Part shown: one piece after another, positions 8,833 to 18,607 of the stretch | Numbering within the stretch: position 1 is the stretch's first letter | How the letters are laid out: every line of letters starts with the position of its first letter | Source: Chryseobacterium taichungense | GTDB lineage: Bacteria > Bacteroidota > Bacteroidia > Flavobacteriales > Weeksellaceae | Direction: 5' to 3' | Assembly: GCF_900109935.1 (NCBI RefSeq) | Contig: NZ_FOBV01000011.1 | Location: forward strand, 44,356 to 108,355 | DNA: 64,000 nt | The notes under the pieces: model-generated | Told to the model about the DNA's origin: nothing | Seen by the model: only the letters and a program-made list of their open reading frames with translations | The model's database searches: none | Position numbers and translations under genes: made by a program

Positions 8833-10215
8833 ATGTCACTAATAAAAAGTATTTCAGGAATCCGTGGAACCATCGGAGGAAAAGTAAATGATAACCTTAC
8901 GCCACTTGATGTAGTAAAATTTGCTTCTGCATTCGGAACATGGCTTCAGAATAACAACAATAAAAAAGACCTTACTCTCGTTATCGGTAGAGATGCGAGA
9001 ATTTCCGGGCAGATGGTTTCTTCTTTGGTTACCGCTACACTACAGGGATTGGGAATTAATGTTATTGATCTTGGATTATCGACTACGCCAACTGTAGAAA
9101 TCATGGTTCCGGAACTGAAAGCCGACGGAGGAATTATCCTGACTGCTTCTCATAACCCAAAACAGTGGAACGCCCTGAAACTGCTCAATAATAAAGGAGA
9201 ATTCATCAGCGGAGAAAACGGTGCAGAAGTTTTAGCGCTTGCAGAAAGTGAAGATTTCAACTATGCAGAAGTAGATGATCTGGGAAAATATGAAACAAGG
9301 GATGATGCTTTTGACATTCATATTCAGCAGATTCTCGATCTGCCGATGGTCGATGTGGATGCTATTAAGGCTAAAAAATTCAGAGTCGTTCTTGATGCGG
9401 TAAATTCTACAGGAGGCATTGCTATTCCGATGCTTCTGGATAAGCTGGGTTGCGAAACGATAAAATTATACTGTGAGCCGACAGGACATTTCCCTCACAA
9501 TCCTGAACCGTTGAAAGAACATTTGGGAGACATCTGTGAGTTGGTAAAAAAAGAAGAAGCAGATTTCGGAATCGTGGTTGATCCGGATGTAGACCGATTA
9601 GCGCTAATCGATGAAAAAGGTGAAATGTTCGGGGAAGAATATACGCTGGTCGCTGTAGCAGATTATTTGCTAAAAAACAAAAATGGTGTTGCCATTTCCA
9701 ACCTGTCATCTAGCCGTGCATTACGAGATGTAGCAAAGAACCATAATTCCGAGTATTTTGCCAGTGCGGTAGGAGAAGTAAATGTGGTCACTTTAATGAA
9801 AGAGAAAAATGCCGTGATCGGTGGCGAAGGGAACGGAGGAATCATCTATCCTGATCTTCATTATGGAAGAGATTCTTTGGTAGGGGTTGCTTTATTTTTA
9901 ACGCATCTGGCGAAAGAAAACAAAACAGTTTCTGAGCTAAGAGCCGGATACCCAAGTTACTTTATGGGTAAAAAGAAAATAGAGCTGACTCCGGAGATTA
10001 ACGTAGATGATATTTTAACTAAAATGGAAAAAGAATATCAAAATGAAGAGGTATCCACGATAGACGGCGTAAAAATAGATTTTGAAAACAACTGGGTTCA
10101 CCTGAGAAAATCTAATACGGAACCTATTATCAGGATTTATACAGAGGCTAAATCACAAGAGGAAGCCGACAGGTTGGGTGATGAAATGATAGCTAAAATC
10201 AATAGCTTGATTTAA
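8833..10215 (+). CDS. glmM: Phosphoglucosamine mutase
   Basis: A 460-residue enzyme of the alpha-D-phosphohexomutase family that converts glucosamine-6-phosphate to glucosamine-1-phosphate for cell-wall precursors. The active-site loop TASHNP (residues 104-109, phosphoserine Ser106), the metal-binding DPDVDR (250-255), the sugar-binding GEGNGG (331-336) and the phosphate-binding RKSNTEP near the C-terminus are all intact. Length and motifs fit the Bacteroidetes GlmM group; a phosphomannomutase role cannot be excluded from sequence alone. Confidence 0.9.
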   Translation: MSLIKSISGIRGTIGGKVNDNLTPLDVVKFASAFGTWLQNNNNKKDLTLVIGRDARISGQMVSSLVTATLQGLGINVIDLGLSTTPTVEIMVPELKADGGIILTASHNPKQWNALKLLNNKGEFISGENGAEVLALAESEDFNYAEVDDLGKYETRDDAFDIHIQQILDLPMVDVDAIKAKKFRVVLDAVNSTGGIAIPMLLDKLGCETIKLYCEPTGHFPHNPEPLKEHLGDICELVKKEEADFGIVVDPDVDRLALIDEKGEMFGEEYTLVAVADYLLKNKNGVAISNLSSSRALRDVAKNHNSEYFASAVGEVNVVTLMKEKNAVIGGEGNGGIIYPDLHYGRDSLVGVALFLTHLAKENKTVSELRAGYPSYFMGKKKIELTPEINVDDILTKMEKEYQNEEVSTIDGVKIDFENNWVHLRKSNTEPIIRIYTEAKSQEEADRLGDEMIAKINSLI

Positions 10216-10338
10216 TAAAAATTAACATCTGTTTCATCATTTTAATCGTATTTATTATTAAATTTAAAACTAAGATTTTCAGAAGCGAGTATTAGTATAT
10301 CTCATATCTCTGGTCTTAAATCTTAAAACTGTTTTATA

Positions 10339-11727
10339 TTGGAAGAATATTTTGGAAATGAACTTGTAAAAAAGTTCGAGGAAATGATGGAAAATAATGA
10401 TGAATTCTACTTTGATACAGAAGAATTAGAAGACATTATTGTTTATTATCTGGAGCTGGGAGATTTTAATTATGCAGATACTGCAGTCAATTATGGTCTG
10501 AAGCTTCACCCCAATTCCTTAGACATCAAGATCAAAAAACTTGAAATTCTTTTGGAATGGGAAGATTATAATACGGCAAAAGAGCTGATCGACGAATTGA
10601 AAGGTTCTTCTATGGAAAATACAGATTTTTTGGTCTGCTATGCAAAGTATTATTCGAATTTGGGAAATCCGAGAAAATCGATTGATATCTGTAAAAAAGC
10701 TTTAGAGCTGAAAGAAGAAGAAAATTTTCTCCACAACTTTATTGCTGATGAATATGTGAATCTTGGAGATCCTTTTAACGCTCTTAAACATTACAGAAAA
10801 GCCCTGAAAGAAGATCCAACCGACGATTATGCGTTGGAAAACTGTATGGTGTGCTTTTCAGATTTAAATAAGAGTGATGAGGCAATTGCCTTTCTGAATG
10901 AATATCTGGATGAATATGCCTATTCTGAAATTGCCTGGTTTGAGTATGGACAATTTTACTTTAACAGGAAAAATTACGAAGAAGCAATTAAAGGTTATGA
11001 TTATTTACTGGCCATCAATTCAAGTTCAGTAGGAGTTTATGCCAATAAGGCAGCTTGTTATGAAGCGTTGGGTGATTATAAAAAAGCAATTGCCGTTTAT
11101 GAAGAGATGCTTGAACTGGAATACACAAAAGCATTTACATTCTATAAAATCGGACTTTGCTATAAAGCTTTAAAACAACCGATTGTTGCTTTAAATGCTT
11201 TTCAGAAATCATTAAGAGAAGATCCACAGTTCTACCTTGCGATGATGGAGCAATCTTACATCTATGAAGAAATGGGTGGAATGACAGAAGCCTTACATTT
11301 TGCAAGGGAAGCGACTCATCTTAATGAAAACAATCTTGATTACCAGAAAAGACTGGCCTTCCTATTCATTGATGCAGGAAAGTTTGAGGAAAGCCTGGCT
11401 TGCCTTAAAAAGCTGGTAGAGGCAGAACCTTCAAGATTTTACAACTGGTATGCCTATTCTGAGGTTTTGATGCTATTGGGTGAATATGAAGAAGCTATTT
11501 TGGTTTTAAATAAAGCCGTAAAATCGCATCACAGAGCAGAATTATACTATCAGCTTAGCAATTGCTACTTCAACCTGAAAGATCAGGAAAAAGGAAAGAA
11601 TACACTGATCTACGCTTTGGAACTTGATCCTTCTCTCGTTTCGGATATGCAGAAGAAATATCCTTTTATAAAAGATGAAGTAAAGAAGGCTAAAGCAAAA
11701 GTAAAGAAGAAAAATTCTGAAGGATAA
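10339..11727 (+). CDS. Tetratricopeptide repeat protein
   Basis: A 462-residue cytoplasmic protein of about ten TPR units with the usual spacing of Tyr, Ala and Gly (for example YANKAACYEALGDYKKAIAVY). The N-terminus is acidic (EEMMENNDEF) and the C-terminus is a basic Lys-rich tail (KKAKAKVKKKN). The start used is TTG (10339), because the acidic helix up to the next ATG (10384) fits the fold. TPR proteins scaffold complexes; the partners here are unknown. A terminator follows. Confidence 0.8.
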   Translation: MEEYFGNELVKKFEEMMENNDEFYFDTEELEDIIVYYLELGDFNYADTAVNYGLKLHPNSLDIKIKKLEILLEWEDYNTAKELIDELKGSSMENTDFLVCYAKYYSNLGNPRKSIDICKKALELKEEENFLHNFIADEYVNLGDPFNALKHYRKALKEDPTDDYALENCMVCFSDLNKSDEAIAFLNEYLDEYAYSEIAWFEYGQFYFNRKNYEEAIKGYDYLLAINSSSVGVYANKAACYEALGDYKKAIAVYEEMLELEYTKAFTFYKIGLCYKALKQPIVALNAFQKSLREDPQFYLAMMEQSYIYEEMGGMTEALHFAREATHLNENNLDYQKRLAFLFIDAGKFEESLACLKKLVEAEPSRFYNWYAYSEVLMLLGEYEEAILVLNKAVKSHHRAELYYQLSNCYFNLKDQEKGKNTLIYALELDPSLVSDMQKKYPFIKDEVKKAKAKVKKKNSEG

Positions 11728-11757
11728 TTATATCAATTTATCATTAAACTGACAATA

Positions 11758-11791
11758 AAAAATCCCGCAAATAGTGCGGGATTTATTTTTT
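11758..11791 (+). terminator. Bidirectional terminator between the TPR and EamA genes
   Basis: A 10-bp stem AAATCCCGCA (11760-11769) pairs with its complement at 11775-11784 around a 5-nt loop, then ATTTTTTT. It overlaps the stop of the converging EamA gene, so it can serve both strands. Confidence 0.8.
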
Positions 11792-12673
11792 TACAATATT
11801 AGGCTTACTCCGTAGAAAGATCAGACCTCCTATAATAATTCCCGCTCCGACAAACTGCAAAGCAGAAAGCTTCTCACCATCAATAATCCCCCAGATAATG
11901 GCGACGATAGGCATCAGTAATGTTACTGTAGACGCAAATAGAGGAGATGATACTTTCAGCAGGCGGTAATTCATCATCATTGCTAATCCGGTTCCAAAAA
12001 CGGACAGCAAGCTTACAAACATCAGCCCTATCATATGATCCTTATCAGCCCTGAATGTTGAAAAGAATCCTGTAAAAACAAGTGCTATCAGTGAAGGTAT
12101 AAATAACACAAATGAAAAAACAAAAGCCGATAAAACCGTGGAAGAAACTTCCATTAATTTAGATTTTACCGTAGTCGTGCTTACCGCATAGCATAAAGTT
12201 GCCAGCAAGAGCAAAAGAATAGGAATCAGTTTAAATGTCCCACTTTCCGCATTACCACCGAAAGCCAGCAGACAAACACCTATAAAGCTTATCAAAGTTC
12301 CCATTATTTGCCGCTTTGTGGTTTCAAATTTCCATACCAGAGCGCCAACAATAATCACAAAGATCGGCATCATAGAATTCACTATTCCGGCAATACTGCT
12401 GCTGACTTCAGTTTCCGCAATAGGAAAAAGAAACATAGGAATAAAATTTCCCGTAAAAGCAGCGAGCAAAAGCCATTTCAAGTGTTTTTTCGGAAAGAGC
12501 TTATATTTGGAGATCGCAATAGGCATCAGGATAATTCCGGCAATAAGAACTCTTAATGCGCCTACCTGATACGGGCTAAAGTGATCCAAAGATTTTTTAA
12601 TTAAAATAAAAGATGATCCCCAAATCATACTCAGGAAGATCAGAAGAATCCATTTTTCTCTATCTGCGTTCAT
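11783..12673 (-). CDS. EamA/DMT family transporter
   Basis: A 296-residue inner-membrane protein with about ten hydrophobic segments arranged as two EamA repeats. The first has the SMIWGSSFILIKKSL start, and the second begins around the middle, before a RLLKVSSPLFAS segment. DMT exporters of this type move amino acids or other metabolites outward; the substrate cannot be read from sequence. Its first 14 nt overlap the 3' end of aat, so the two are translationally coupled. Confidence 0.88.
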   Translation of the reverse strand: MNADREKWILLIFLSMIWGSSFILIKKSLDHFSPYQVGALRVLIAGIILMPIAISKYKLFPKKHLKWLLLAAFTGNFIPMFLFPIAETEVSSSIAGIVNSMMPIFVIIVGALVWKFETTKRQIMGTLISFIGVCLLAFGGNAESGTFKLIPILLLLLATLCYAVSTTTVKSKLMEVSSTVLSAFVFSFVLFIPSLIALVFTGFFSTFRADKDHMIGLMFVSLLSVFGTGLAMMMNYRLLKVSSPLFASTVTLLMPIVAIIWGIIDGEKLSALQFVGAGIIIGGLIFLRSKPNIVKK

Positions 12674-13313
12674 TATTTTTATGTAAAATTTTCAGAAATT
12701 CCCGCTTAGGAATCATCCTTGCACCAAGACTTTCCAGATGATCAGTATGAGACTGACAGTCAATTAATTCAAGTTCTTTTCTATGAGTTTCAACAAAATG
12801 AATAAATCCTGCTTTTGAAGCATTACTTACTTTCGCAAACATGCTTTCCCCACAGAAAACATTGCCGATTTGAAGCCCATAAAATCCGCCTACCAGTTCA
12901 TTGTTTTGCCAAACTTCGATACTTTTTGCCAAACCGTATTCATGAAGTTTAATAAAAGATTCCATCAATTCATCCGAAAGCCAGGTTCCTGATTGCCCTC
13001 TCCTGCTGATCTCCTGACAGTTTTTTATCACCTCTCTGAAGTTTTTGTTTTCAGAAAATGAAAAAACCTGCCGGTCCAGAATTTTCCTCATTGATTTTGA
13101 AACTCTAATCTCATCAGGAAACAGTACAAACCTTGGATCGGGACACCACCAGAGAATTTCTTCACCCGGATTGTACCAGGGAAAAATACCGTGCTGATAA
13201 GCAAACCAAATTCTTTCTACCGACAGATCGCCACCGAAAGCAATTACGCCTTCGTGGCCGTCATACCGTTCCGGATCGGGAAAAGAAATCTCGTTTTCGT
13301 CTAATCGAATCAT
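12660..13313 (-). CDS. aat: Leucyl/phenylalanyl-tRNA--protein transferase
   Basis: A 217-residue enzyme that adds Leu or Phe from aminoacyl-tRNA to proteins with N-terminal Arg or Lys, creating an N-degron for ClpS-ClpAP. The signatures are FPWYNPGEEILWWCPDPRFVL near the start, then GGFYGLQIGNVFCGESMF and SKAGFIHF in the GNAT-like domain, and a final DCQSHTDHLESLGA. The length is standard. It overlaps the downstream EamA gene by 14 nt. Confidence 0.95.
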   Translation of the reverse strand: MIRLDENEISFPDPERYDGHEGVIAFGGDLSVERIWFAYQHGIFPWYNPGEEILWWCPDPRFVLFPDEIRVSKSMRKILDRQVFSFSENKNFREVIKNCQEISRRGQSGTWLSDELMESFIKLHEYGLAKSIEVWQNNELVGGFYGLQIGNVFCGESMFAKVSNASKAGFIHFVETHRKELELIDCQSHTDHLESLGARMIPKREFLKILHKNNERR

Positions 13314-13319
13314 TTTTTC

Positions 13320-13353
13320 AGGAAAAAAAATCCCACTTAAGAAAGCAGGATTT
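13320..13353 (-). terminator. Terminator after the DUF3127 gene
   Basis: On the minus strand an 11-bp stem with two G-U pairs (13343-13353 with 13328-13338, loop TCTT) is followed by eight T residues. It lies just after the DUF3127 stop. Confidence 0.65.
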
Positions 13354-13375
13354 GTATTTCAATAGTATTTTTTAA

Positions 13376-13753
13376 TTAAAATGGCAAATCGTCATCATCG
13401 TCTCCGGCGAAAGGATTTTCATTGGAAACCGAAGATGCAGACTGAGAAGGTGCTGCCTGTGTAGGTTCTGAAGCATTATCAGAAACTTTCTCTACTCTCC
13501 ATCCTGTAATAGAATTGAAGTATTTCGTTTCGCCCTGCGGAGAAACCCATTCTCTTCCTCTGATATTGATTCCTACCTTTACGTTTTCGCCTTCTTTCAG
13601 ATTATCCAATAAACTGATCTTATCAGACAAAAATTCTATGTTTATCGGCTGTGGATACTGCTCCTGAGTCAAAATAACCATTTCTCTTTTTTGGAAACCG
13701 CTCGCAAATGTCTGAGCATCAAAAAGTTTCTTTACCGTTCCTTGTAATTCCAT
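13376..13753 (-). CDS. DUF3127 protein with an SSB-like acidic tail
   Basis: A 125-residue cytoplasmic protein. Residues 1-85 form the DUF3127 domain, a small beta-barrel typical of Bacteroidetes, with the family motif KREMVILTQEQYPQPI. A Gln/Ser/Ala/Pro-rich linker follows, and the last residues are GDDDDDLPF. That ending copies the acidic tip of bacterial SSB (DDDIPF), which binds RecO, PriA, Exo I and others. A single-stranded-DNA-linked role is therefore inferred; no function is established for the family. Confidence 0.85.
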   Translation of the reverse strand: MELQGTVKKLFDAQTFASGFQKREMVILTQEQYPQPINIEFLSDKISLLDNLKEGENVKVGINIRGREWVSPQGETKYFNSITGWRVEKVSDNASEPTQAAPSQSASSVSNENPFAGDDDDDLPF

Positions 13754-13850
13754 ATCATATTAATTAACGATGTAAAAGTAATAAAATGAAATGTAATAAA
13801 GGGGGTCGGACATAAAAAATGTAAAAATTTTAATTTTTTTCCGGGAAAGT

Positions 13851-13881
13851 TTTGGAGGTAAAAGAATTTATTCTATCTTTG
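13851..13881 (+). promoter_or_regulatory. Promoter of the Leu-Gly-Leu tRNA cluster
   Basis: TTTG (13851-13854), a 19-nt spacer and TATCTTTG (13874-13881) match the Bacteroidetes promoter consensus closely. It lies about 50 nt before the first tRNA. Confidence 0.75.
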
Positions 13882-13934
13882 CACCACTGAAAACGAGAGA
13901 AGCTCTTTAAAATACAGTAAAAAACAAAAAACAC

Positions 13935-14016
13935 GCGGATGTGGTGTAATTGGTAGCCACGCCAGACTTAGGATCTGGTGCCGAGAGGCGTGGGGGTTCG
14001 AGTCCCTTCATCCGCA
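13935..14016 (+). tRNA. tRNA-Leu (anticodon TAG)
   Basis: The acceptor GCGGATG pairs with CATCCGC. The anticodon stem CCAGA/TCTGG encloses a CTTAGGA loop with anticodon TAG. A long variable arm (GTGCCGAGAGGCGT) marks a class II Leu tRNA. The T loop is TTCGAGT. CCA is not encoded. It is the first of three clustered tRNAs. Confidence 0.93.
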
Positions 14017-14022
14017 CAGTTT

Positions 14023-14098
14023 GCGAAAATAGCTCAGCTGGTAGAGCACAACCTTGCCAAGGTTGGGGTCGCGGGTTCGAATCCCGTTTTTCGCTCCA
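14023..14098 (+). tRNA. tRNA-Gly (anticodon GCC)
   Basis: The acceptor GCGAAAA pairs with TTTTCGC. The anticodon stem CAACC/GGTTG encloses TTGCCAA with anticodon GCC. The T arm is GCGGG-TTCGAAT-CCCGT. The final CCA (14096-14098) is encoded, unlike in its neighbour. Confidence 0.93.
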
Positions 14099-14103
14099 CG
14101 CCT

Positions 14104-14187
14104 GCCCTGGTGGTGGAACTGGTAGACACGCAGGACTTAAAATCCTGTGCCTCTTTTGGCGTGCGGGTTCAAGTCCCGCCTGGGGTA
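14104..14187 (+). tRNA. tRNA-Leu (anticodon TAA)
   Basis: The anticodon stem CAGGA/TCCTG encloses a CTTAAAA loop with anticodon TAA. The long variable arm (TGCCTCTTTTGGCGT) is typical of Leu. The T arm is GCGGG-TTCAAGT-CCCGC. The acceptor GCCCTGG pairs with CTGGGGT using several G-U pairs. CCA is not encoded. Confidence 0.9.
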
Positions 14188-14207
14188 CTAGCTGAATATC
14201 AGCATAC

Positions 14208-14237
14208 AAGCTCTCTTTTTTAAGAGGGCTTTTTTTA
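14208..14237 (+). terminator. Terminator of the tRNA cluster
   Basis: A 10-bp stem (14208-14217 with 14222-14231, one G-U pair) around a 4-nt loop, then a T run. It ends the Leu-Gly-Leu transcript. Confidence 0.8.
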
Positions 14238-14866
14238 TGCCCAAACATTAACATTTACCGGGTTTAAATATACTTTTATGTTCTCAGATCATTTAAAATT
14301 GCCGTAGCCAAGAATTCAGTCACCAATTTATAACATTTCTTGCATCAAATTGACGTCAGGCTGCATGTTCTAACTTTAAAAAGCAGATTCTTACTATATA
14401 ATATTCATCAACGATCATACTCAAATCAGAATTAATATCGTCTAAATGATATGAGCGTTTGCAGTGTTACTCTGCCAGATAAAGAAAGCCTTCCATTTGG
14501 AAGGCCAAAAACACAAATGCCATTAAACTGCATTACTGCAACTTCTCTAGCGCTATAAAAATAGTAAAAAATTACTCAATAGAAAGGCAAATAATTTCTG
14601 CTATGAATGCCTTATAAATTCTTCTATCTGATTATCAGAATACTACAATTTCTTTCAAAAATTTCAAAGAACAAATTTAATACGTCAAGTTCTGTCGCTT
14701 TCCTGATGGATATTTGCAATGTAAAACAACAAAAGATGAAATTCAAAATTGAAACCTCCGGTGGATATATTTTAGCCTGAAGACCACCTAAAAAAATAAG
14801 GCTAAAACCTGAAGTAACACTACTAAAAAAGCACTTCAAATCTTAACCTTTATAAAATATACACAA
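14238..14866 (+). other. Intergenic region upstream of the T6SS island
   Basis: About 630 nt with no convincing gene. A hairpin GCCTTCC-ATTT-GGAAGGC (14488-14505), with a pyrimidine-rich flank on the minus strand, looks like a terminator for something on that strand. The only minus-strand frame nearby (14624-14839, 71 codons) has no recognisable features. No clear TAnnTTTG promoter for the large gene at 14867 is visible. Confidence 0.5.
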
Positions 14867-17800
14867 ATGGATACAAATAATAACGCGTCTCAGACGCTAT
14901 TCAGATTCGTAAGCTTAAGAAACCCACAACTTACGGAAACCAAAGAAAAAAATCTAGGATTTATTCACAGGCCGAAAAAATAACCGGCGTATTTGATACT
15001 GCCGTTGCAGGAAAATCTTCAAGAGCTTCAAAACTTGGAGAAATGCTGAAAACAGCGGCAACATTCAGCAATAAGGAATTTGAAACTGAAAAAAATATCG
15101 AAGAAGGCGAATTCGGAAGACTTCTGATCATTGGGAGAAAGATTTCTAAAAAAGAAGAAATTCAATCTGCTGAGTGGGCTTATGTAAAAGATTATTATAA
15201 AAGTCTCAATGATAACTATAAAGAGCTAACAGCCGACGGAATCAAAATATTTTCTACACTATGGAACAACTATATTTTCCAGATTATAACCCAGGGAGAT
15301 TTCTATGTGAAAGAAGCAATCAGCCATATTTTGATGGCCATTCATCTTGGTTTTGCGCAAAGTATGAATTTAACGGATCCTGAAATCATCAAAATCAACG
15401 GTGAAAAGCCATTGGAAAAGGCTTTGGATGGGAAAATAGTACTGCCAAAATTATTATTCTCTGAAGATACCGCTGCTACAGTATCAGCATCTTCAAGAAC
15501 CGCCTCCGGATCCACCGCTGTCCTAAGCACAAAAACAACACAGAGATTGGCTTTTGAAGCACAAATTTTAATAACGGTCAACAAAGCAATTCATCAAAAG
15601 GAATCACTGGAAAAGCTTTATGCAGAACTGGAAAAACTTCAGAAAGAATATCATAAATTAGGACATCAAGCTTATCAGGATCAGTTCACAAAATACCAGG
15701 AAGAAAACAGAGAGGCACTCGATGCCTACGCAATGAAATTGGCTGAGATTAAAACCAAGATTACGGAAGAAACTCCTGAAGAAGAAAAAATCCTTCTCTA
15801 TGATGAATTAAGGCGATATGAGGTAAAGCCTTTTGAATTCTCTTATAAAAAAGAAATCAATTTGCCGGATCTGAAAGAAAATCTTTCACAGGAATCTTTT
15901 GATACTTTTATTAAGCTTTTCGCTGCATTTGATCATAAAAAAGCCTTTGAAGAAGTTGTAAAAGACGGGATCAGAATCCTTTCGGACAATACCCTGAGAA
16001 TTGGTTCTCAAGATATTAACCTTGATGCTGATTTGCAAACTTACACCGATGCTTTAAATATCATCGGAAGCAATATTTCTTCTTCCTTACAGTCTGCTTT
16101 GGAAAATTCTCCCCTTCAGCAACAGCAGTATATCAATCTTGCAGGGGCATCTGTCCCTGTAGTACAAAGTACAGCAAGGACGCCAATGGCCTATAGCTTT
16201 TTTGCTCATAATGCCTATGGGTTTTTAGGTAACGGAGGATTTATTAATTTTTCCTTTGAAGTCGAAGATACTTCATGGAGTGTGGCTACAGCAAAAATTA
16301 TTGCCACAACTGATACTGCAGGAAGTTTTGAAGAAAGCTTCAGCAACATTCCGGTAATCAATGATAAAATTACATTGCCTGCCAGCCTTATTAATAAGTT
16401 CAGGGTAAGCCTTTCTTTCCGAATAGAAATTATTTTTGATAATGGAAGCCTGGCCTACGCAGACCTGGGAAATCAAATTATTAAAGAAGACCTGAGCCTT
16501 ACCGGTATGCTTACTTTAAAGAGAGGTGTAGCAGAAAATCCGGGAGAGCCTGAAAACATAAAAATTCAGAAGCGTAAAAATTTCGGAATTAAAAGATTAG
16601 GAGTTGCAGATTATCTGAAAGTGGTGCAAAGTGTTCATGCGTATGTTCCAGGGGAAGTATCTAATATTGAGAACGTCATGGCAAGCGAGCTGAGACACAA
16701 ATCTTCCGTTGCCAGAGACTACTCCGAAATTACAGATACGACATCAAAATCTCAGGAAACCGAAAAAATCTCCGATACTTCCAAAACGTCCAGAACAGAC
16801 ATGCAGACGGAAGTGGCGAAAGAACTGGATAAGCAACAAAGCTTTCAGGCACACACCAGAGCAAGCGGAAAAGCCTGGGGCTGGACATTAGAGACAGGAG
16901 CCGATTACGCCAACAACACCGCACAGCATGACAGCACGAGACAGGCAGTTGCCAAATCTCAGGAAATTACGGAAAGGGCCATGGAAAGAGTCTTGACAAA
17001 AGTATCCGACGAGAGAGTACAAAAGATCATCAAAGAATATACAGAAACCAATGTTCATGAGTATGACAACAGAGGAAAAGTAACCAAAACGGATGATGCT
17101 GAAGCAGCGCAGCCTAAACATATTACAGGAGTATACCGATGGATTGATAAAAAGATGAAAAACCAGATTTACAACTATGGGGTACGTACCATGTTTGAAT
17201 TCATGGTGCCGGAACCTTCAAGACTGCATCGTCTGGCAGTTGCTGTTTCTAAATCCCAGGTATTGACGGCCCCGGTAGATCCGAGAACAGCTCCGGCTCC
17301 TAATGCAATGAATAGTCCCAAAACAGCGACTAAAGAATTGCTGCAATATTGGGCAGGAATCTATAGCATAACGCTCACTAGCCTTCCTCAGGAGAAAATC
17401 CGGCATGTAATAGGATTGCAATATATCAAGCTCAGCGGAGATTGGGGTAATAAAATAATGATGCTGGACATGCCTCAAAACTATGCCGGGAAAAAAGTAA
17501 AAGTGAATTACGGATATGACAGACGAGGAATGAGTGTAGATAATTTCCAGGGCGGAATGCTTGATCTTCCGGATGTAGGACGTGGCTCCAATGACGGGAG
17601 CTATAATGTGAATGGGTTGAACATAACTGGTTCGTATCCTTTTAATTATCATGGGCGTGGTGCAGATTCTTTCAATGTTTCTTTTGTATTCGACTGCGAA
17701 CTTTCTGACGATTTTATGCTTCAGTGGAAAAATGAAAACTTTAACGCCATCATTAAAGCTTATGAAGAAGCGTACAAAACATTTCAGGAAGAGCAAGCAA

Positions 17801-18543
17801 AGCTGGATGCCGAGCATAAGGAAAAAGAAGCCGAAGCGAAAGAAAAAGAAGGAAACTTCTACCGTTATATGGAGCATGATACATTAAAGCACAACTGTAT
17901 CGCTTATCTGCTACAGGATTACCTCAATACACTTGGGCAGGAAACCACAAATGCATTGAATGACAATACCAAAATGGATAATTTCCAGGTGTATCTGAAT
18001 GATAACCTTGACCAGTATGCAGCGCTGGCCAAGTTCATGGAACAGGCGTTTGAATGGGAAATCATGGATTATACTTTCTATCCGTATTACTGGGCAAACC
18101 GCAAAAGCTGGCAGGAATTCTACCTTACCGAAAGTATGGATCCTCTTTTCAGAAGTTTTCTTCAGGCTGGTATGGCAAGAATCATCGTTACTGTAAAACC
18201 TGGCTTTGAGACGGCTGTACAGTTTTTCATGGAAACAGGCATCATCTGGAATGGTGGGGCCGTTCCTGTGATCGGAGATCCTATGTACATGAGTATTGTA
18301 GATGAAATGCGACAGCCTACTGGCAAACCGCAAGGGAAATACTGGATTACAAGAATTCCTACTACGCTTACTATTCTTCAGGCTGGTTCTGCAGGTCTCA
18401 TAGTGGATGATGCCTTGCCTATCTTCCCGGATGATCCTGAAAACTGTGAAAATCCTTTGGAACTAGAAGGAAGCAGTGCTTTTGGAAAACCACAAGACAT
18501 TAATATGATTGGAGGTGGCATAACAACCAGTACTTTAGACTAA
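14867..18543 (+). CDS. Very large uncharacterised T6SS-linked protein (frame broken near the 5' end)
   Basis: A protein of about 1,225 residues in two frames. ATG 14867 opens MDTNNNASQTLFRF... and stops at 14981-14983. The frame open from 15043 to 18543 (1,166 codons) is also open back across 14953-15042, where it reads sensible sequence (SRIYSQAEKITGVFDTAV). One extra A in the A7 run at 14946-14952 would join the two. The protein has no signal peptide. It has a coiled-coil segment near residues 240-310, a beta-rich middle, a Lys/Glu-rich helix before NFYRYMEHDTLKHNC, and a conserved C-terminal block (MARIIVTVKPGF...TTLTILQ). I recognise no named family. Its position beside T6SS effectors suggests a structural or carrier role. 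The frame break may be real or an assembly error. Confidence 0.6.
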
Positions 18544-18554
18544 TTAATATATGG

Positions 18555-18590
18555 AATGGCGGTTTCTGCCGCCATTTTTATTTTTTTTAA
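18555..18590 (+). terminator. Terminator after the large protein gene
   Basis: AATGGCGG (18555-18562) pairs with CCGCCATT (18569-18576) around a 6-nt loop and is followed by a long T run. It rules out upstream starts for the next gene and separates it from the large gene. Confidence 0.85.
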
Positions 18591-18607
18591 CAATTAAATT
18601 TAAAAAG

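Noticed and set aside
13907..14254. Open frames of 80-115 codons on both strands over 13907-14254
   Set aside because: They lie on the three tRNA genes and reflect tRNA sequence, not protein.
14624..14839. 71-codon minus-strand frame upstream of the island
   Set aside because: No recognisable family, no good promoter and low-complexity composition; kept only as part of the intergenic description.
17218..17877. 219-codon minus-strand frame opposite the large protein gene
   Set aside because: It is antisense to a clearly coding frame and has no recognisable protein features.
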